A stretch of 64,000 nucleotides of DNA, from contig NZ_RQYW01000012.1 in assembly GCF_003932895.1 (NCBI RefSeq), positions 1 to 64,000 of the forward strand, written 5' to 3'. Both the position numbers and the translations under genes were made by a program. Source of the stretch: Leptotrichia sp. OH3620_COT-345 (GTDB lineage Bacteria; Fusobacteriota; Fusobacteriia; Fusobacteriales; Leptotrichiaceae). The number at the start of each line of letters is the position of its first letter. The first letter of the stretch is position 1. Below the pieces are notes generated by a model. That model saw only the letters and a program-made list of their open reading frames with translations, had not been told where the DNA came from and made no database searches. Below, one piece after another: positions 6,498 through 15,428 of this stretch.

Positions 6498-9098
6498 TTA
6501 CTTATTTTTTACCTTTTTATATTCCTTTCCATAATAAGCTTTAAGATAAATTTCCTTCAATTCTGAGATTAACGGGTATCTCGGATTTGCCGGTGTACAC
6601 TGATCATCAAATGCATCAAGTGCCATTTTATCCACTGAATCTAAAAAGTCTTTTTCAGGTATTCCATATTCTTTTATACTCATAGGAACTCCTATTTTTT
6701 CTTTCAACTCATCTATATGTTTAATTAAATTTTCCGTTTTCTCTTCTTTTGTTTTCCCTCCTAAATTGAAAAAATCAGCCATTGCAGCATATCTCTGCAT
6801 TGCATCAGGATATCTATATTGAGGAAACAATCCCATTTTTGTAGGGGCTTCTACAGAATTATATTTTATAACTTCATTTAAAAGCATAGCGTTAGCAATG
6901 CCGTGAGGAACGTGGAATCTTCCTCCCAGTTTATGAGCCAACGAATGGCATATTCCTAAAAACGCATTTGCAAAGGCCATTCCTGCAAGACATGAAGCGT
7001 TTGCCATTTTTTCCTTTGCCTTTATGGCATCTTTCCCTTTTTCTACCGATTCAGGAAGATACTTAAATACAAGTCTCGTAGCTTCCAATGAATAAGGTTT
7101 TGTATATTCTGTTGCCAACACTGATACATATGACTCTATCGCATGAGTCAGAACGTCTATCCCCGACGCTACAGTAAGTCCTTTAGGCATTGTCAACATT
7201 AGTTCAGGATCATTTATCGCTACATTAGGAGTCAATTCATAATCTGCAAGAGGATATTTTATCCCTGTAGTATCATCAGTAATTACTGAAAAAGGCGTTA
7301 CTTCAGAACCTGTCCCTGCTGATGTTGCCACCGCTACGAATTTTGCTTTCAATCCCATTTTAGGAAATTCAAATATTCTCTTTCTTATATCCATAAATCT
7401 CATTGCCAGATCTCTAAATCTTATTTCAGGATATTCATACAATACCCACATTATTTTAGCCGCATCCATTGCTGAACCTCCTCCTAAGGCTATAATAACA
7501 TCCGGTCTGTATTCAAGCATAGCTTTAGCTCCTTCCTGTGTGGAACTTAATGTAGGATCTTCATTTACTTCAGAAAAAATTCTGTAGTCTATTCCTATTT
7601 CATCAAGAACTCTTGTTACGTGTGTTGTAAAACCTAATTCTGCCAAAGTTTTATCAGTTACTATAAAAGCTTTTTTATGTTCTCCCTTCAATTCTTCAAG
7701 GGCAATAGGTAACGAACCGTATTTAAAATATACCTTTTCAGGAATTCTGAACCACAACATATTTTCTCTTCTTTCCGCTATTGTTTTCACATTCAACAAA
7801 TGTTTTACTCCGACATTTTCAGACACTGAATTTCCTCCCCATGAACCACATCCTAATGTTAGCGAAGGCTCCAGTTTAAAGTTAAAGACATCTCCTATCG
7901 CTCCTAATGAAGCAGGCATATTTATTAACGTTCTCCCTGTTTTCATGCTTACACCGAATTTGTCTATTTTTTCTTTTTCAGCTAAATTAATATATAAAAG
8001 GGATGTATGTCCCAATCCTCCCAATTCTATAAGTTTTTTGGCTTTATCCAAGGCATCATCAAAATTTTCAGCCTTGTACATCGCTAATACGGGAGAAAGT
8101 TTTTCATGAGCAAAAGGTTCTTCTTCACCTGTCGACTTTACTTCACCTATAAGTACTCTTGCTTCTTCAGGTACTTTTATTCCTGCAAGTTTTGCTATTT
8201 TATATGCACTTTGTCCTACAATATCTGCATTCAAATTTCCTTCAATAAACATTATTTTTCTAACTTTTTCAATTTCATCTTTATTAAGAATATAGGCTCC
8301 CCTCAGCTCAAATTCCTTTTTTACTTTCTCGTAAATAGACTTATCGACAATTACCGACTGTTCCGAAGCACATATTACCCCATTGTCAAAAGTTTTTGAA
8401 AGTAACGTATAGTTTACCGTCATTTTAATATCTGCACTTTCATCTATTATTACCGGTGTATTTCCTGCTCCTACTCCTATCGCAGGTCTTCCTGAAGAAT
8501 ATGCCGCTTTTACCATTCCCGGCCCTCCTGTCGCTAAAATCAGGTCCGAATTTGACATAAGTTCTTTTGACAGCTCTACACTCGGTTCATCTATCCAGCC
8601 TATTATATCTTTTGGAGCTCCATATTTTATAGCTGTTTCCAATGCAATCTTCGCAGTTTCTATTGTACTTTTTTTTGCTCTCGGATGAGGTGACAATATT
8701 ATTGCATTTCTTGTCTTTAATGCAAGAAGCATTTTAAAAGCGGCAGTTGATGTAGGGTTTGTTGTAGGTATTACTCCCGCTATTATTCCTATTGGAGTGG
8801 CTATTTTTTTTATCCCGTATGATTTATCCTCTTCCAGTACTCCACATGTTTTTTCATCCTTATATCTGTTATAGATATATTCGGAAGCAAAATGATTTTT
8901 TATAACTTTATCTTCTAATATCCCCATTCTTGTTTCTTCCACAGCTAATTTAGCAAGAGTTATTCTTTCATCATTTATTCTCTGTGCTACTTTTCTAAAA
9001 ATTTTATCCACTTTTTCCTGTTCAAACGTAGCAAACTCTTCCTGTGCTTTTTTTACTCTTTCCATAAGTTCTTTTAAACTTTTTAAGTCTTTCACCAT
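6498..9098 (-). CDS. adhE: bifunctional acetaldehyde-CoA/alcohol dehydrogenase AdhE
   Basis: Reduces acetyl-CoA to acetaldehyde and then to ethanol, oxidising two NADH; in other bacteria AdhE forms cytosolic spirosomes. The protein is 866 residues, full length. Residues ~1-440 are the CoA-acylating aldehyde dehydrogenase, with catalytic Cys243 in NGVICASEQS. Residues ~450-866 are the iron-dependent alcohol dehydrogenase, with GGGSAMDAAKI for NAD and metal-binding histidines in FLGICHSLAHKLGG and HVPHGIANA. AGGAGGAG precedes the ATG. It has its own strong promoter, and a Rex-like inverted repeat lies in the roughly 105-nt leader, so redox control is likely. It stands alone as a transcription unit. 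Confidence 0.98.
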   Translation of the reverse strand: MVKDLKSLKELMERVKKAQEEFATFEQEKVDKIFRKVAQRINDERITLAKLAVEETRMGILEDKVIKNHFASEYIYNRYKDEKTCGVLEEDKSYGIKKIATPIGIIAGVIPTTNPTSTAAFKMLLALKTRNAIILSPHPRAKKSTIETAKIALETAIKYGAPKDIIGWIDEPSVELSKELMSNSDLILATGGPGMVKAAYSSGRPAIGVGAGNTPVIIDESADIKMTVNYTLLSKTFDNGVICASEQSVIVDKSIYEKVKKEFELRGAYILNKDEIEKVRKIMFIEGNLNADIVGQSAYKIAKLAGIKVPEEARVLIGEVKSTGEEEPFAHEKLSPVLAMYKAENFDDALDKAKKLIELGGLGHTSLLYINLAEKEKIDKFGVSMKTGRTLINMPASLGAIGDVFNFKLEPSLTLGCGSWGGNSVSENVGVKHLLNVKTIAERRENMLWFRIPEKVYFKYGSLPIALEELKGEHKKAFIVTDKTLAELGFTTHVTRVLDEIGIDYRIFSEVNEDPTLSSTQEGAKAMLEYRPDVIIALGGGSAMDAAKIMWVLYEYPEIRFRDLAMRFMDIRKRIFEFPKMGLKAKFVAVATSAGTGSEVTPFSVITDDTTGIKYPLADYELTPNVAINDPELMLTMPKGLTVASGIDVLTHAIESYVSVLATEYTKPYSLEATRLVFKYLPESVEKGKDAIKAKEKMANASCLAGMAFANAFLGICHSLAHKLGGRFHVPHGIANAMLLNEVIKYNSVEAPTKMGLFPQYRYPDAMQRYAAMADFFNLGGKTKEEKTENLIKHIDELKEKIGVPMSIKEYGIPEKDFLDSVDKMALDAFDDQCTPANPRYPLISELKEIYLKAYYGKEYKKVKNK

Positions 9099-9148
9099 TA
9101 CTTTTCTCCTCCTGTGTTATTTTTTCTCCGAATTTTCAACATATTTAT

Positions 9149-9166
9149 TTGTGAATTTTTTAACAT
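9149..9166. promoter_or_regulatory. candidate Rex (NADH-sensing repressor) operator
   Basis: TTGTGAA-TTTT-TTAACAT is an imperfect inverted repeat with 7-nt halves and a 4-nt centre. Each half differs by one base from the Rex consensus TTGTTAA-N4-TTAACAA. It lies between the adhE promoter and the adhE start, where repressor binding would block transcription. Rex control of adhE is well known in fermenting bacteria; that this copy is bound is inference. Confidence 0.5.
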
Positions 9167-9207
9167 AAATATTATTTAAAAAAACGGAATTTTTTTCCAC
9201 ATTAATG

Positions 9208-9236
9208 ATAATACATTTTTTCAAGCTTAATGTCAA
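9208..9236 (-). promoter_or_regulatory. adhE promoter
   Basis: Minus strand TTGACA, a 17-nt spacer, TATTAT. The predicted leader is about 105 nt and includes the Rex-like repeat. Confidence 0.8.
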
Positions 9237-9525
9237 GATATTTTTTTCATTTAGTAAAAATTTTAATTGAAAATCATTGAAACACAATAGAAGTTTTCCT
9301 TGTTTTTTTAAACATTTCAAATATTTTTCCAACCTTTTTTAGAAAAAAGGGGAAGTCAAAAACTTTCCAACTCAAACTATTTCTTACTTAAAAACATTTC
9401 ATTTATTGAAAAATCACAAACTCACTTCGCTCAAGCATTGATTTTTTTTACATTCATTTTCTTATTTTTTCATTAAATAATTTAAATGTTGAATTTCAGT
9501 TTTGACTTTATTTCTTCATATGTAT
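9237..9525. other. AT-rich intergenic stretch without a gene
   Basis: Between the adhE promoter and the end of flavodoxin I see no gene. There is a simple hairpin of CCTTTTTT with AAAAAAGG at 9333-9350, built almost wholly of A-T pairs, and otherwise low-complexity AT sequence. Confidence 0.5.
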
Positions 9526-9573
9526 AAAAATAACAGAACAAACGGAATTTTACTGCAACTGCCGTCTATTCTG
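9526..9573 (-). terminator. possible flavodoxin terminator
   Basis: On the minus strand CAGAA pairs with TTCTG and, inside that, ACGG pairs with CCGT, separated by 3-nt internal loops, followed by a T-rich run (TTATTTTTAT). It lies 35 nt past the flavodoxin stop. It is a broken stem, so confidence is modest. Confidence 0.35.
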
Positions 9574-9607
9574 CCATTCTATAAATTTATTTTTTGTATT
9601 GTTATTT

Positions 9608-10030
9608 TTAGCTTACAATTGCTTTTCCATACTCTTTACATGCTTCTACTTTTTCGTCGTCATCAGGGGATAAATTCACCATACACCCTTCTCCCACAAC
9701 AGATATATCTTCTTTATCCAGATCCTGAATCCACATACTTAGCCAGTCTCCTTCACCCCAATCATAAGAACCGAAAACTCCTATTTTTTTGCCTTTCAAC
9801 TTATCTTTTACACTTTCTACAAAATCTGCTATTTCAGGCGCAACTTCTTCAGACCCTGTTGCAGGTGATCCAAACGCTAAAAAATCAGCTTCTACAGAGT
9901 TTTCATCAGCTGAATCCACAGAAATCATTTCAACTTCAACTCCTGCACTTTTAGCTCCTTCTTCTATATAAGTTGCCATCTGTTCGGTATTTCCAGTGCC
10001 ACTGAAATAAATAATATTCAACTTAGCCAT
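9608..10030 (-). CDS. flavodoxin
   Basis: A small FMN-binding electron carrier, 140 residues, the usual size for short-chain flavodoxins. The FMN phosphate loop is IYFSGTGNTEQMA at residues ~7-19, and the flavin-stacking regions are GSPATGSE (~residue 55) and GSYDWGEGDW (~residue 87). It is strongly acidic. It has its own promoter 17/17 nt in register and GGGAGG before the ATG. It probably carries low-potential electrons in fermentation or enzyme activation; its partner is not shown by context. Confidence 0.95.
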   Translation of the reverse strand: MAKLNIIYFSGTGNTEQMATYIEEGAKSAGVEVEMISVDSADENSVEADFLAFGSPATGSEEVAPEIADFVESVKDKLKGKKIGVFGSYDWGEGDWLSMWIQDLDKEDISVVGEGCMVNLSPDDDEKVEACKEYGKAIVS

Positions 10031-10080
10031 AATTTTCCTCCCAAAAATTTAATTTATTTTTATATTTTCATATGCATTTA

Positions 10081-10109
10081 ATTATATAATCAAATTACTT
10101 CAAAGTCAA
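10081..10109 (-). promoter_or_regulatory. flavodoxin promoter
   Basis: Minus strand TTGACT, a 17-nt spacer, TATAAT. The transcript would start about 45 nt before the flavodoxin ATG. Confidence 0.8.
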
Positions 10110-10166
10110 TATTTTATTATTTCCTTTATTATAATTTTTATTATGAAACTGTTCAAAATTTACCAG

Positions 10167-11363
10167 TTATTTTGTAAGTCTGTAAGTATCTCTTGCTATT
10201 ACAAGCTCTTCCGCAGTTTCTATCTTATACACTTTTATTTTTGAATCAGGCATTGATAATTCGACATTCCCTGAAGTTCTTATTCCATTTTTTTCAAAAT
10301 CGAATTTTACTCCCAGATAGCTTAAACCTTCACATATAGTTGCTCTCGGATCGGAACCGTTTTCTCCTATACCTCCTGTGAAAGCAATCGCATCGACTCC
10401 ATCCATTGCAGCTGCATAAGCACCTATATAAAATTTTACTCTGTAACAGAACATGTCATAAGCCAACTTTGCCCTTTCATTTCCTGCTTTCATCGCATTT
10501 TCCAGATCTCTGAAATCTGAACTTTCTCCAAATATGCCTAAAATTCCTGATTTTTTATTCATTCTTGTATCTATTTCTTTAATAGACAAGCCTCTTTTTT
10601 CCATTACATATAAACTTGCGGCAGGATCAATATCTCCTGTTCTTGTTCCCATCATAATCCCTGCAAGAGGTGTCATTCCCATTGATGTATCCACTACTTT
10701 TCCGTCTTTTACTGCAGATATGCTTGCTCCGTTTCCTAAGTGACAAACTATTATTTTAGAATTTTCTTTTCCGAGAAGTTTTGCAGTCACTTCACTTACA
10801 TATTTATGTGAAGTTCCATGGAACCCGTATTTTCTTACTTTCAGCTCTGTATAATCTTCATAAGGTAAAGGATACATATATGCCTCTGGTTTCATTGTTT
10901 GATGAAATGCCGTATCAAATACTGCAACATTTTTCTTTTCAGGTAATAATTTTTTCATTACTTTTATTCCCATTATATTTGCAGGATTGTGTAAAGGAGC
11001 AAGAGCTGACACCTCTTCAAGATTTTTTATAACTTCTTCATCTATGATAACCGAATCGTCATAATATTCTCCTCCATGAACAACCCTATGTCCGATAGCA
11101 TCTATTTCATCAACATTAGATATTACACCTATTTCTTTATCCTGAAGTGTTTTCAGAACCAGATCAATCGCAGCAGAATGATCTTTCATAGGTGCTTCCT
11201 GCTTGTCTATTTTTATATCCTTTCCCAAATTTTTATATGTAAAGATAGGATTTGCTATTCCCACTCTTTCACATATTCCCTTAGAAATTGTCTTTTCGTT
11301 TGTCATGTCAATAAGTTCAAACTTTAAAGATGAACTTCCACTGTTTATTACCAGTATTTTCAT
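10167..11363 (-). CDS. ackA: acetate kinase
   Basis: Converts acetyl phosphate and ADP to acetate and ATP, the energy-yielding end of acetate fermentation. The protein is 398 residues, the standard length, starting KILVINSGSSSLKFELID. The substrate and ATP loops are HRVVHGGEYYDD (~residue 88), VFDTAFHQTM (~147), CHLGNGASISAV (~205) and FTGGIGENGSDPR (~324). It lies 36 nt downstream of pta on the same strand, so pta-ackA is one unit. AAGGAGG precedes the ATG. No clear terminator was seen in the gap to flavodoxin. Confidence 0.98.
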   Translation of the reverse strand: MKILVINSGSSSLKFELIDMTNEKTISKGICERVGIANPIFTYKNLGKDIKIDKQEAPMKDHSAAIDLVLKTLQDKEIGVISNVDEIDAIGHRVVHGGEYYDDSVIIDEEVIKNLEEVSALAPLHNPANIMGIKVMKKLLPEKKNVAVFDTAFHQTMKPEAYMYPLPYEDYTELKVRKYGFHGTSHKYVSEVTAKLLGKENSKIIVCHLGNGASISAVKDGKVVDTSMGMTPLAGIMMGTRTGDIDPAASLYVMEKRGLSIKEIDTRMNKKSGILGIFGESSDFRDLENAMKAGNERAKLAYDMFCYRVKFYIGAYAAAMDGVDAIAFTGGIGENGSDPRATICEGLSYLGVKFDFEKNGIRTSGNVELSMPDSKIKVYKIETAEELVIARDTYRLTK

Positions 11364-11399
11364 TTTTCCTCCTTAGTTATATTATATATTTTTTATTTT

Positions 11400-12401
11400 T
11401 TATTCAGATTCTACTGCAGTAATTGCAACTACTTCAACTATATCATCCACACTGCATCCTCTGGACAGATCATGTACCGGACTTGCAAGCCCTTGAATCA
11501 AAGGCCCTAATGCCTTTGCTCCTGCCAGTCTCTGTGTCAATTTATACCCTATATTTCCTGAATTCAGGTCAGGGAAAATAAGAACATTTGCATGTCCTGC
11601 CACTTTTGAATCGGGAGCTTTGGATTTTGCCACTTCAGGTACTATTGCAGCATCCAGCTGAAGCTCTCCATCAAATTCAAAATCTACATTTCTTTCTTTC
11701 AATATACTTATTGCCTCTCTTACTTTTGTAACTGATTCTCCATCAGCACTTCCTTTTGTAGAAAATGAAAGAAATGCCACTTTAGGCTCTTTTATTCCTG
11801 CAGTAAGCTTAGCTTTTTCGGCACTTGAAACTGCTATATCAGCTAATTGGAGAGCTGTAGGGTTCGGTATAACTCCTCCATCGGCATATATAAATACTCC
11901 GTTATCTCCAAATTCAGGAGTTTTAGTTATCATAACAAAGGAACTTGATACTGTTTTAAGTCCTTCCTTAGGCCCTATAACCAAGATTGCCGCTCTTAAT
12001 ACTTGAGCTGTAGGAGAACTTGAACCTGCAACCATTCCGTCAACTCTTCCTTGATGAACAAGCATCGCTGCAAAAAATCTCGGATCGGACAGTAATGTCG
12101 CTTTCGCAGTTTCAAAAGTCATTCCTTTTTTTTCTCTTCTTTTTCTCAGCATTTCAGCCATATCATCTATTGTTGCACAGTTTTGAGGATCGTATATGAT
12201 TGCTCCTTCTAAAGAAACCCCCAATTTTCGAGCTTCTTCTTTCAATTTTTCTTCATTTCCCACTAATGCCACTTTTGCTATTTTTTCAGCTATCACTTTT
12301 TCAGCCGCTCTAAGTACTCTTTCATCTTCTGTTTCAGGTAAAATTATAGTTTTACCGAGTTTTTTTGCTCTTTCTTTTAAACTTGTTACTAAATCTGCCA
12401 C
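11400..12401 (-). CDS. pta: phosphate acetyltransferase
   Basis: Exchanges CoA of acetyl-CoA for phosphate, giving acetyl phosphate for AckA. The protein is 333 residues, the short single-domain form (no N-terminal DRTGG domain). Motifs include KTIILPETEDERVLRAAEKV at the start, MVAGSSSPTAQVLRAA (~residue 130) and GHANVLIFPDLNSGNIGYK (~270). The start codon is GTG, supported by GGAG 9 nt upstream. It follows ftsY by 42 nt, so readthrough from the rfaE2-tsaE-tsaB-ftsY unit is possible. Confidence 0.97.
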   Translation of the reverse strand: MADLVTSLKERAKKLGKTIILPETEDERVLRAAEKVIAEKIAKVALVGNEEKLKEEARKLGVSLEGAIIYDPQNCATIDDMAEMLRKRREKKGMTFETAKATLLSDPRFFAAMLVHQGRVDGMVAGSSSPTAQVLRAAILVIGPKEGLKTVSSSFVMITKTPEFGDNGVFIYADGGVIPNPTALQLADIAVSSAEKAKLTAGIKEPKVAFLSFSTKGSADGESVTKVREAISILKERNVDFEFDGELQLDAAIVPEVAKSKAPDSKVAGHANVLIFPDLNSGNIGYKLTQRLAGAKALGPLIQGLASPVHDLSRGCSVDDIVEVVAITAVESE

Positions 12402-12443
12402 TAAAATTCACTCCATTTCTAAAATATATCTTTATCAAATTAT

Positions 12444-13523
12444 TTATTCAAACATTGCTTTGACAAATTCTCCCGTATCAAACTTTCTCAAATCATTTAT
12501 CCCTTCACCTACTCCTATAAATTTGATAGGTTTTTTAAGCTCTTCAGAAATCGGAAATATTATTCCTCCTTTAGCCGTTCCATCAAATTTTGTAAGTATT
12601 ATTCCTGTTAAATTGACTATTTCATTAAATATTTTCGCCTGTTCCAGACCATTTTGTCCTGTTGTGCTGTCTATTACCAGTAAAGTTTCAAATTCTTCAA
12701 GACCTGACTGCTGTTTTATTATTTTATTTATTTTTTCAAGCTCTTTCATTAAATCAATTTTGTTATGAAGCCTTCCTGCAGTATCAATTATTGCAACATC
12801 AAAACCTCTGTTTTTTGCTGTACTTACAGTATCAAAAATAACCGCGGCAGGATCACTTCCATGTGTCTGTTTTACAACTTCTATACCTGTTCTTTTGCCC
12901 CATTCTTCTATCTGTTCAACAGCTGCGGCTCTGAATGTATCTCCTGCACCTATTATTACTTTCTTCCCTTCATTTTTAAGCTTATTTGCTATTTTTCCTA
13001 TGGAAGTGGTTTTTCCTACCCCATTTACTCCGACAACAAGTATAATATTCAGTTCTCCATCTTTCAGATTTAACTCGGCACTATTTTCAACAGTATTGTT
13101 ATATATAAGTTTTTCTTTAAGTATTTCCTTAAGTTCATCATAAACATTTTCCGATGTTTTCAATTTCTTTTTTTCTACATTTTTTTCAAGCTCTTCTACC
13201 AACTTCATAGTCATGTTCATTCCTATGTCCGACTGTATTAAAAGCTCCTCAAGCTCTTCATACAGCTCATCATCGATTGTTTTACCTAAGAGCATCTGTT
13301 TCAGTTTCCCGAAAAAACTTTTTTTCGGTGCTGCAAGTCTTTCTTTTAAAGGTTTCATCGTTTCAATATCAGAATTTTGATTATATTTTTCTCCATTACT
13401 TTGATTATTATCTTTAATTTCCGATGTAATTTCTTCTTTCAGATTTTCATTTTCTTCTGTTATTCGATTATTTTCGATTTCTTTATCTTTTTTTCCGAAT
13501 TTAAATAAATTTTTTAAAGCCAT
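12444..13523 (-). CDS. ftsY: signal recognition particle receptor FtsY
   Basis: The SRP receptor GTPase, which docks ribosome-SRP complexes at the membrane. The protein is 359 residues: an acidic Asn/Glu-rich N-terminal region (~1-60), the N domain, and the G domain with G1 GVNGVGKTTSIGKIA (~residue 168), DTFRAAAVEQ, DTAGRLHNK (~250), TKFDGTAKGG (~315) and GVGEGINDLRKF near the end. AAGGAAAGG precedes the ATG. It is the last gene before pta and is 14 nt from tsaB. Confidence 0.98.
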   Translation of the reverse strand: MALKNLFKFGKKDKEIENNRITEENENLKEEITSEIKDNNQSNGEKYNQNSDIETMKPLKERLAAPKKSFFGKLKQMLLGKTIDDELYEELEELLIQSDIGMNMTMKLVEELEKNVEKKKLKTSENVYDELKEILKEKLIYNNTVENSAELNLKDGELNIILVVGVNGVGKTTSIGKIANKLKNEGKKVIIGAGDTFRAAAVEQIEEWGKRTGIEVVKQTHGSDPAAVIFDTVSTAKNRGFDVAIIDTAGRLHNKIDLMKELEKINKIIKQQSGLEEFETLLVIDSTTGQNGLEQAKIFNEIVNLTGIILTKFDGTAKGGIIFPISEELKKPIKFIGVGEGINDLRKFDTGEFVKAMFE

Positions 13524-13537
13524 TACTTTTCCTTTCC

Positions 13538-14251
13538 TTATTTTTTATCTCTTTCAGCTTGGGATTTTTCCAAATAATAAGGTTTCAGCCCAAAAATATC
13601 AGTCCGTTTCAATTTTCCTTTTAAAAACATTTCAGCAAAAGTCAAAGAACTTATTCCAATATTTCTGTCATTCAAAAATTTCACTTTTCCTTCTGATATT
13701 TCAACAATTTTCTCCTTATAATTAAAGGCTCCTCCTCCTGTTAAAAATACAGTATCTTTATTTCCTATATTTTCTATTATATTTTGCAGCTTATCCGCTT
13801 TATAGTCTTTTATTTTTTTCAAATTTCCTTTTTCTTCAATTTCATAGACTGAATAATATATTTTTTCTTTTCCCGAATCAATCATTGAATATATTTTTAT
13901 TCCTGAATCCTCTTTTTCCGAAATATTATCAATAACCGAACAAGCCTGATGCGCCAGAGCATCCAACTCATTAACTTCATAAATTTCAACATCTTTGCCG
14001 TAAAAAAGTCCTTTCACTACCGATATAGCTATTCTCACTCCTGTAAACGAGCCGGGACCTGAAGAAACTGTTACTTTGTCCACTTCTTTTATTTTTTTTC
14101 CTGTCCATTCAAACAGTCTGTCTATCTGCTCAAGAATTGTCGTAGAATGAGTTTTTGCAACTTCCACTCTTATTTCTCCTAAAATCCTGTTTTCACTACA
14201 TAAAGAAACAGAAGCTGTTTTAGTTGCTGTTGTTATTGAAAAAATCAACAT
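13538..14251 (-). CDS. tsaB: tRNA threonylcarbamoyladenosine biosynthesis protein TsaB
   Basis: TsaB is the catalytically inactive partner that dimerises with TsaD in t6A formation. The first residues (MLIFSITTATKTASVSL) and KVTVSSGPGSFTGVRIA (~residue 60) identify it; its length is about 237 residues. An ATG five codons further upstream overlaps the Shine-Dalgarno itself; the ATG chosen here lies 9 nt after GGAG and is preferred. It overlaps tsaE by 32 nt, which indicates coupled translation. Confidence 0.95.
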   Translation of the reverse strand: MLIFSITTATKTASVSLCSENRILGEIRVEVAKTHSTTILEQIDRLFEWTGKKIKEVDKVTVSSGPGSFTGVRIAISVVKGLFYGKDVEIYEVNELDALAHQACSVIDNISEKEDSGIKIYSMIDSGKEKIYYSVYEIEEKGNLKKIKDYKADKLQNIIENIGNKDTVFLTGGGAFNYKEKIVEISEGKVKFLNDRNIGISSLTFAEMFLKGKLKRTDIFGLKPYYLEKSQAERDKK

Positions 14252-14687
14252 AATATTTTTCTCCATTTTTTAATTTATAAACTGATACTTTTCTAGTCAT
14301 TTCATTATTATGCTCTATTTCAATGTACAAAGTATCTTCCGGCATTTCATCTAAAATATTGTCAGCCCATTCCACAATTACAACGGCATTTTCTTCCCCT
14401 ATATAATCTTCAAAACCTATTTCATATATTTCTTCAGGATTCATAATTCTATACACATCAAAATGATATATTTTTATATTTTCTGAAATATATTCCATAA
14501 CATATGTAAATGTGGGACTTTTTATATTCTCTTTTATTCCATAACAGCTGCATATTTTTTTCGTAAAAGTCGTTTTCCCTACTCCCAAATCTCCTATTAA
14601 TCCTAAACAGCCCCCATTTTGTAATATTTCCGCCGTTTTTTTCGCCAGTTTATTTATTTCCTCAAATGTCAATATTTCCGACTTCAT
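14220..14687 (-). CDS. tsaE: tRNA threonylcarbamoyladenosine biosynthesis ATPase TsaE
   Basis: A small P-loop ATPase that supports turnover of the TsaBD complex. The protein is 155 residues with Walker A LIGDLGVGKTTFTKKIC (~residue 30), the switch-like FTYVMEY, IYHFDVYRI, and VVIVEWADN (~105), the usual TsaE landmarks. GGGAG lies 14 nt before the ATG, slightly long. It overlaps tsaB. Confidence 0.95.
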   Translation of the reverse strand: MKSEILTFEEINKLAKKTAEILQNGGCLGLIGDLGVGKTTFTKKICSCYGIKENIKSPTFTYVMEYISENIKIYHFDVYRIMNPEEIYEIGFEDYIGEENAVVIVEWADNILDEMPEDTLYIEIEHNNEMTRKVSVYKLKNGEKYYVDFFNNNSN

Positions 14688-14726
14688 GATTTATTTTTAA
14701 ACTCCCGATTCTAATTTTAAAATACT

Positions 14727-15236
14727 CTATTTTTTTGATGAATACACCTTAATTATTTTATTTATAATCCCTGTTGTAGAGTTATTATCTACAAAGGAAA
14801 GTATTCTTACTTCTCCACCGTTTTTTTCCACAATTTCCGTTTCAGGCAAATCTTTTTTTTCATAATCTCCGCCTTTTACGTGAATATCAGGCTTTAACAA
14901 TTCCAACAGTTTTTCCGGAGTTTTTTCATCAAAAATAACGGTATAATCTACAAATTTCAGACCAAGCAGCATTTCAGCTCTGTTTTTTTCATTATTTATA
15001 GGACGTTTATCACCTTTATTCACTTTTACAGAAGCATCACTATTCACACCTATTATTAAAACATCTCCCAACTCTTTCGCTTCTTCAAGATATGTCAAAT
15101 GTCCTATATGAAGTATATCAAAAACTCCATTCGTGAAAACTGTTTTTTTCCCTTCTCTTTTCAGATCCAGAATTTTTTCTTTCATTTCTTTTTGAGTCAG
15201 TAAATTCTCTTTAAACTTACCTTTATTTTTAACCAT
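14727..15236 (-). CDS. rfaE2: D-glycero-beta-D-manno-heptose 1-phosphate adenylyltransferase
   Basis: Adenylates heptose-1-phosphate to ADP-heptose, the donor for heptosyltransferases such as that at 1.2-2.2 kb. It is a stand-alone C-terminal HldE-type domain: KTVFTNGVFDILHIGHLTYL carries the cytidylyltransferase-like HxGH motif (~residue 45), and IIGVNSDASVKVNKGDKRPI follows. At about 169 residues it lacks the kinase half, which must be encoded elsewhere. The ATG two codons upstream abuts the Shine-Dalgarno; the one chosen is 6 nt from GGAG. First gene of its operon. Confidence 0.93.
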   Translation of the reverse strand: MVKNKGKFKENLLTQKEMKEKILDLKREGKKTVFTNGVFDILHIGHLTYLEEAKELGDVLIIGVNSDASVKVNKGDKRPINNEKNRAEMLLGLKFVDYTVIFDEKTPEKLLELLKPDIHVKGGDYEKKDLPETEIVEKNGGEVRILSFVDNNSTTGIINKIIKVYSSKK

Positions 15237-15278
15237 TTTCATCTCCGTATTCTACCATTAAAATTTTTCTCTTTTTAA

Positions 15279-15287
15279 ATTATAACA
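15279..15287 (-). promoter_or_regulatory. extended -10 promoter of rfaE2 operon
   Basis: Minus strand TGTTATAAT fits the extended -10 form (TG, one base, TATAAT). No good -35 lies at 17 nt. It sits about 40 nt before rfaE2. Confidence 0.55.
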
Positions 15288-15428
15288 TATTTTTTTGATA
15301 ATGGTGTAATTTTTTAAATGTTTTTTTTAAAATGATATATTAAAATCAAGTATAATATGATTTACATTATTAAAAAGAACCCCTCAGAATTTTGTTCAAT
15401 CCTTCAGGGAACTTAATATTCCACTATT

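Noticed and set aside
9117-9332. 71-codon open frame upstream of adhE
   Set aside because: It contains the adhE promoter and the Rex-like site, has low-complexity Lys/Asn/Phe composition and no usable Shine-Dalgarno.
9333-9350. Hairpin of CCTTTTTT and AAAAAAGG as a terminator
   Set aside because: It is almost wholly A-T paired with a tiny loop and no following T tract, and lies over 250 nt from any gene end.
14688-14708. A sixth hairpin-bridged start, before tsaE
   Set aside because: GGGAG is only 14 nt from the ATG, and the possible stem has four A-T pairs; folding would leave 2 nt, so it does not fit the pattern.
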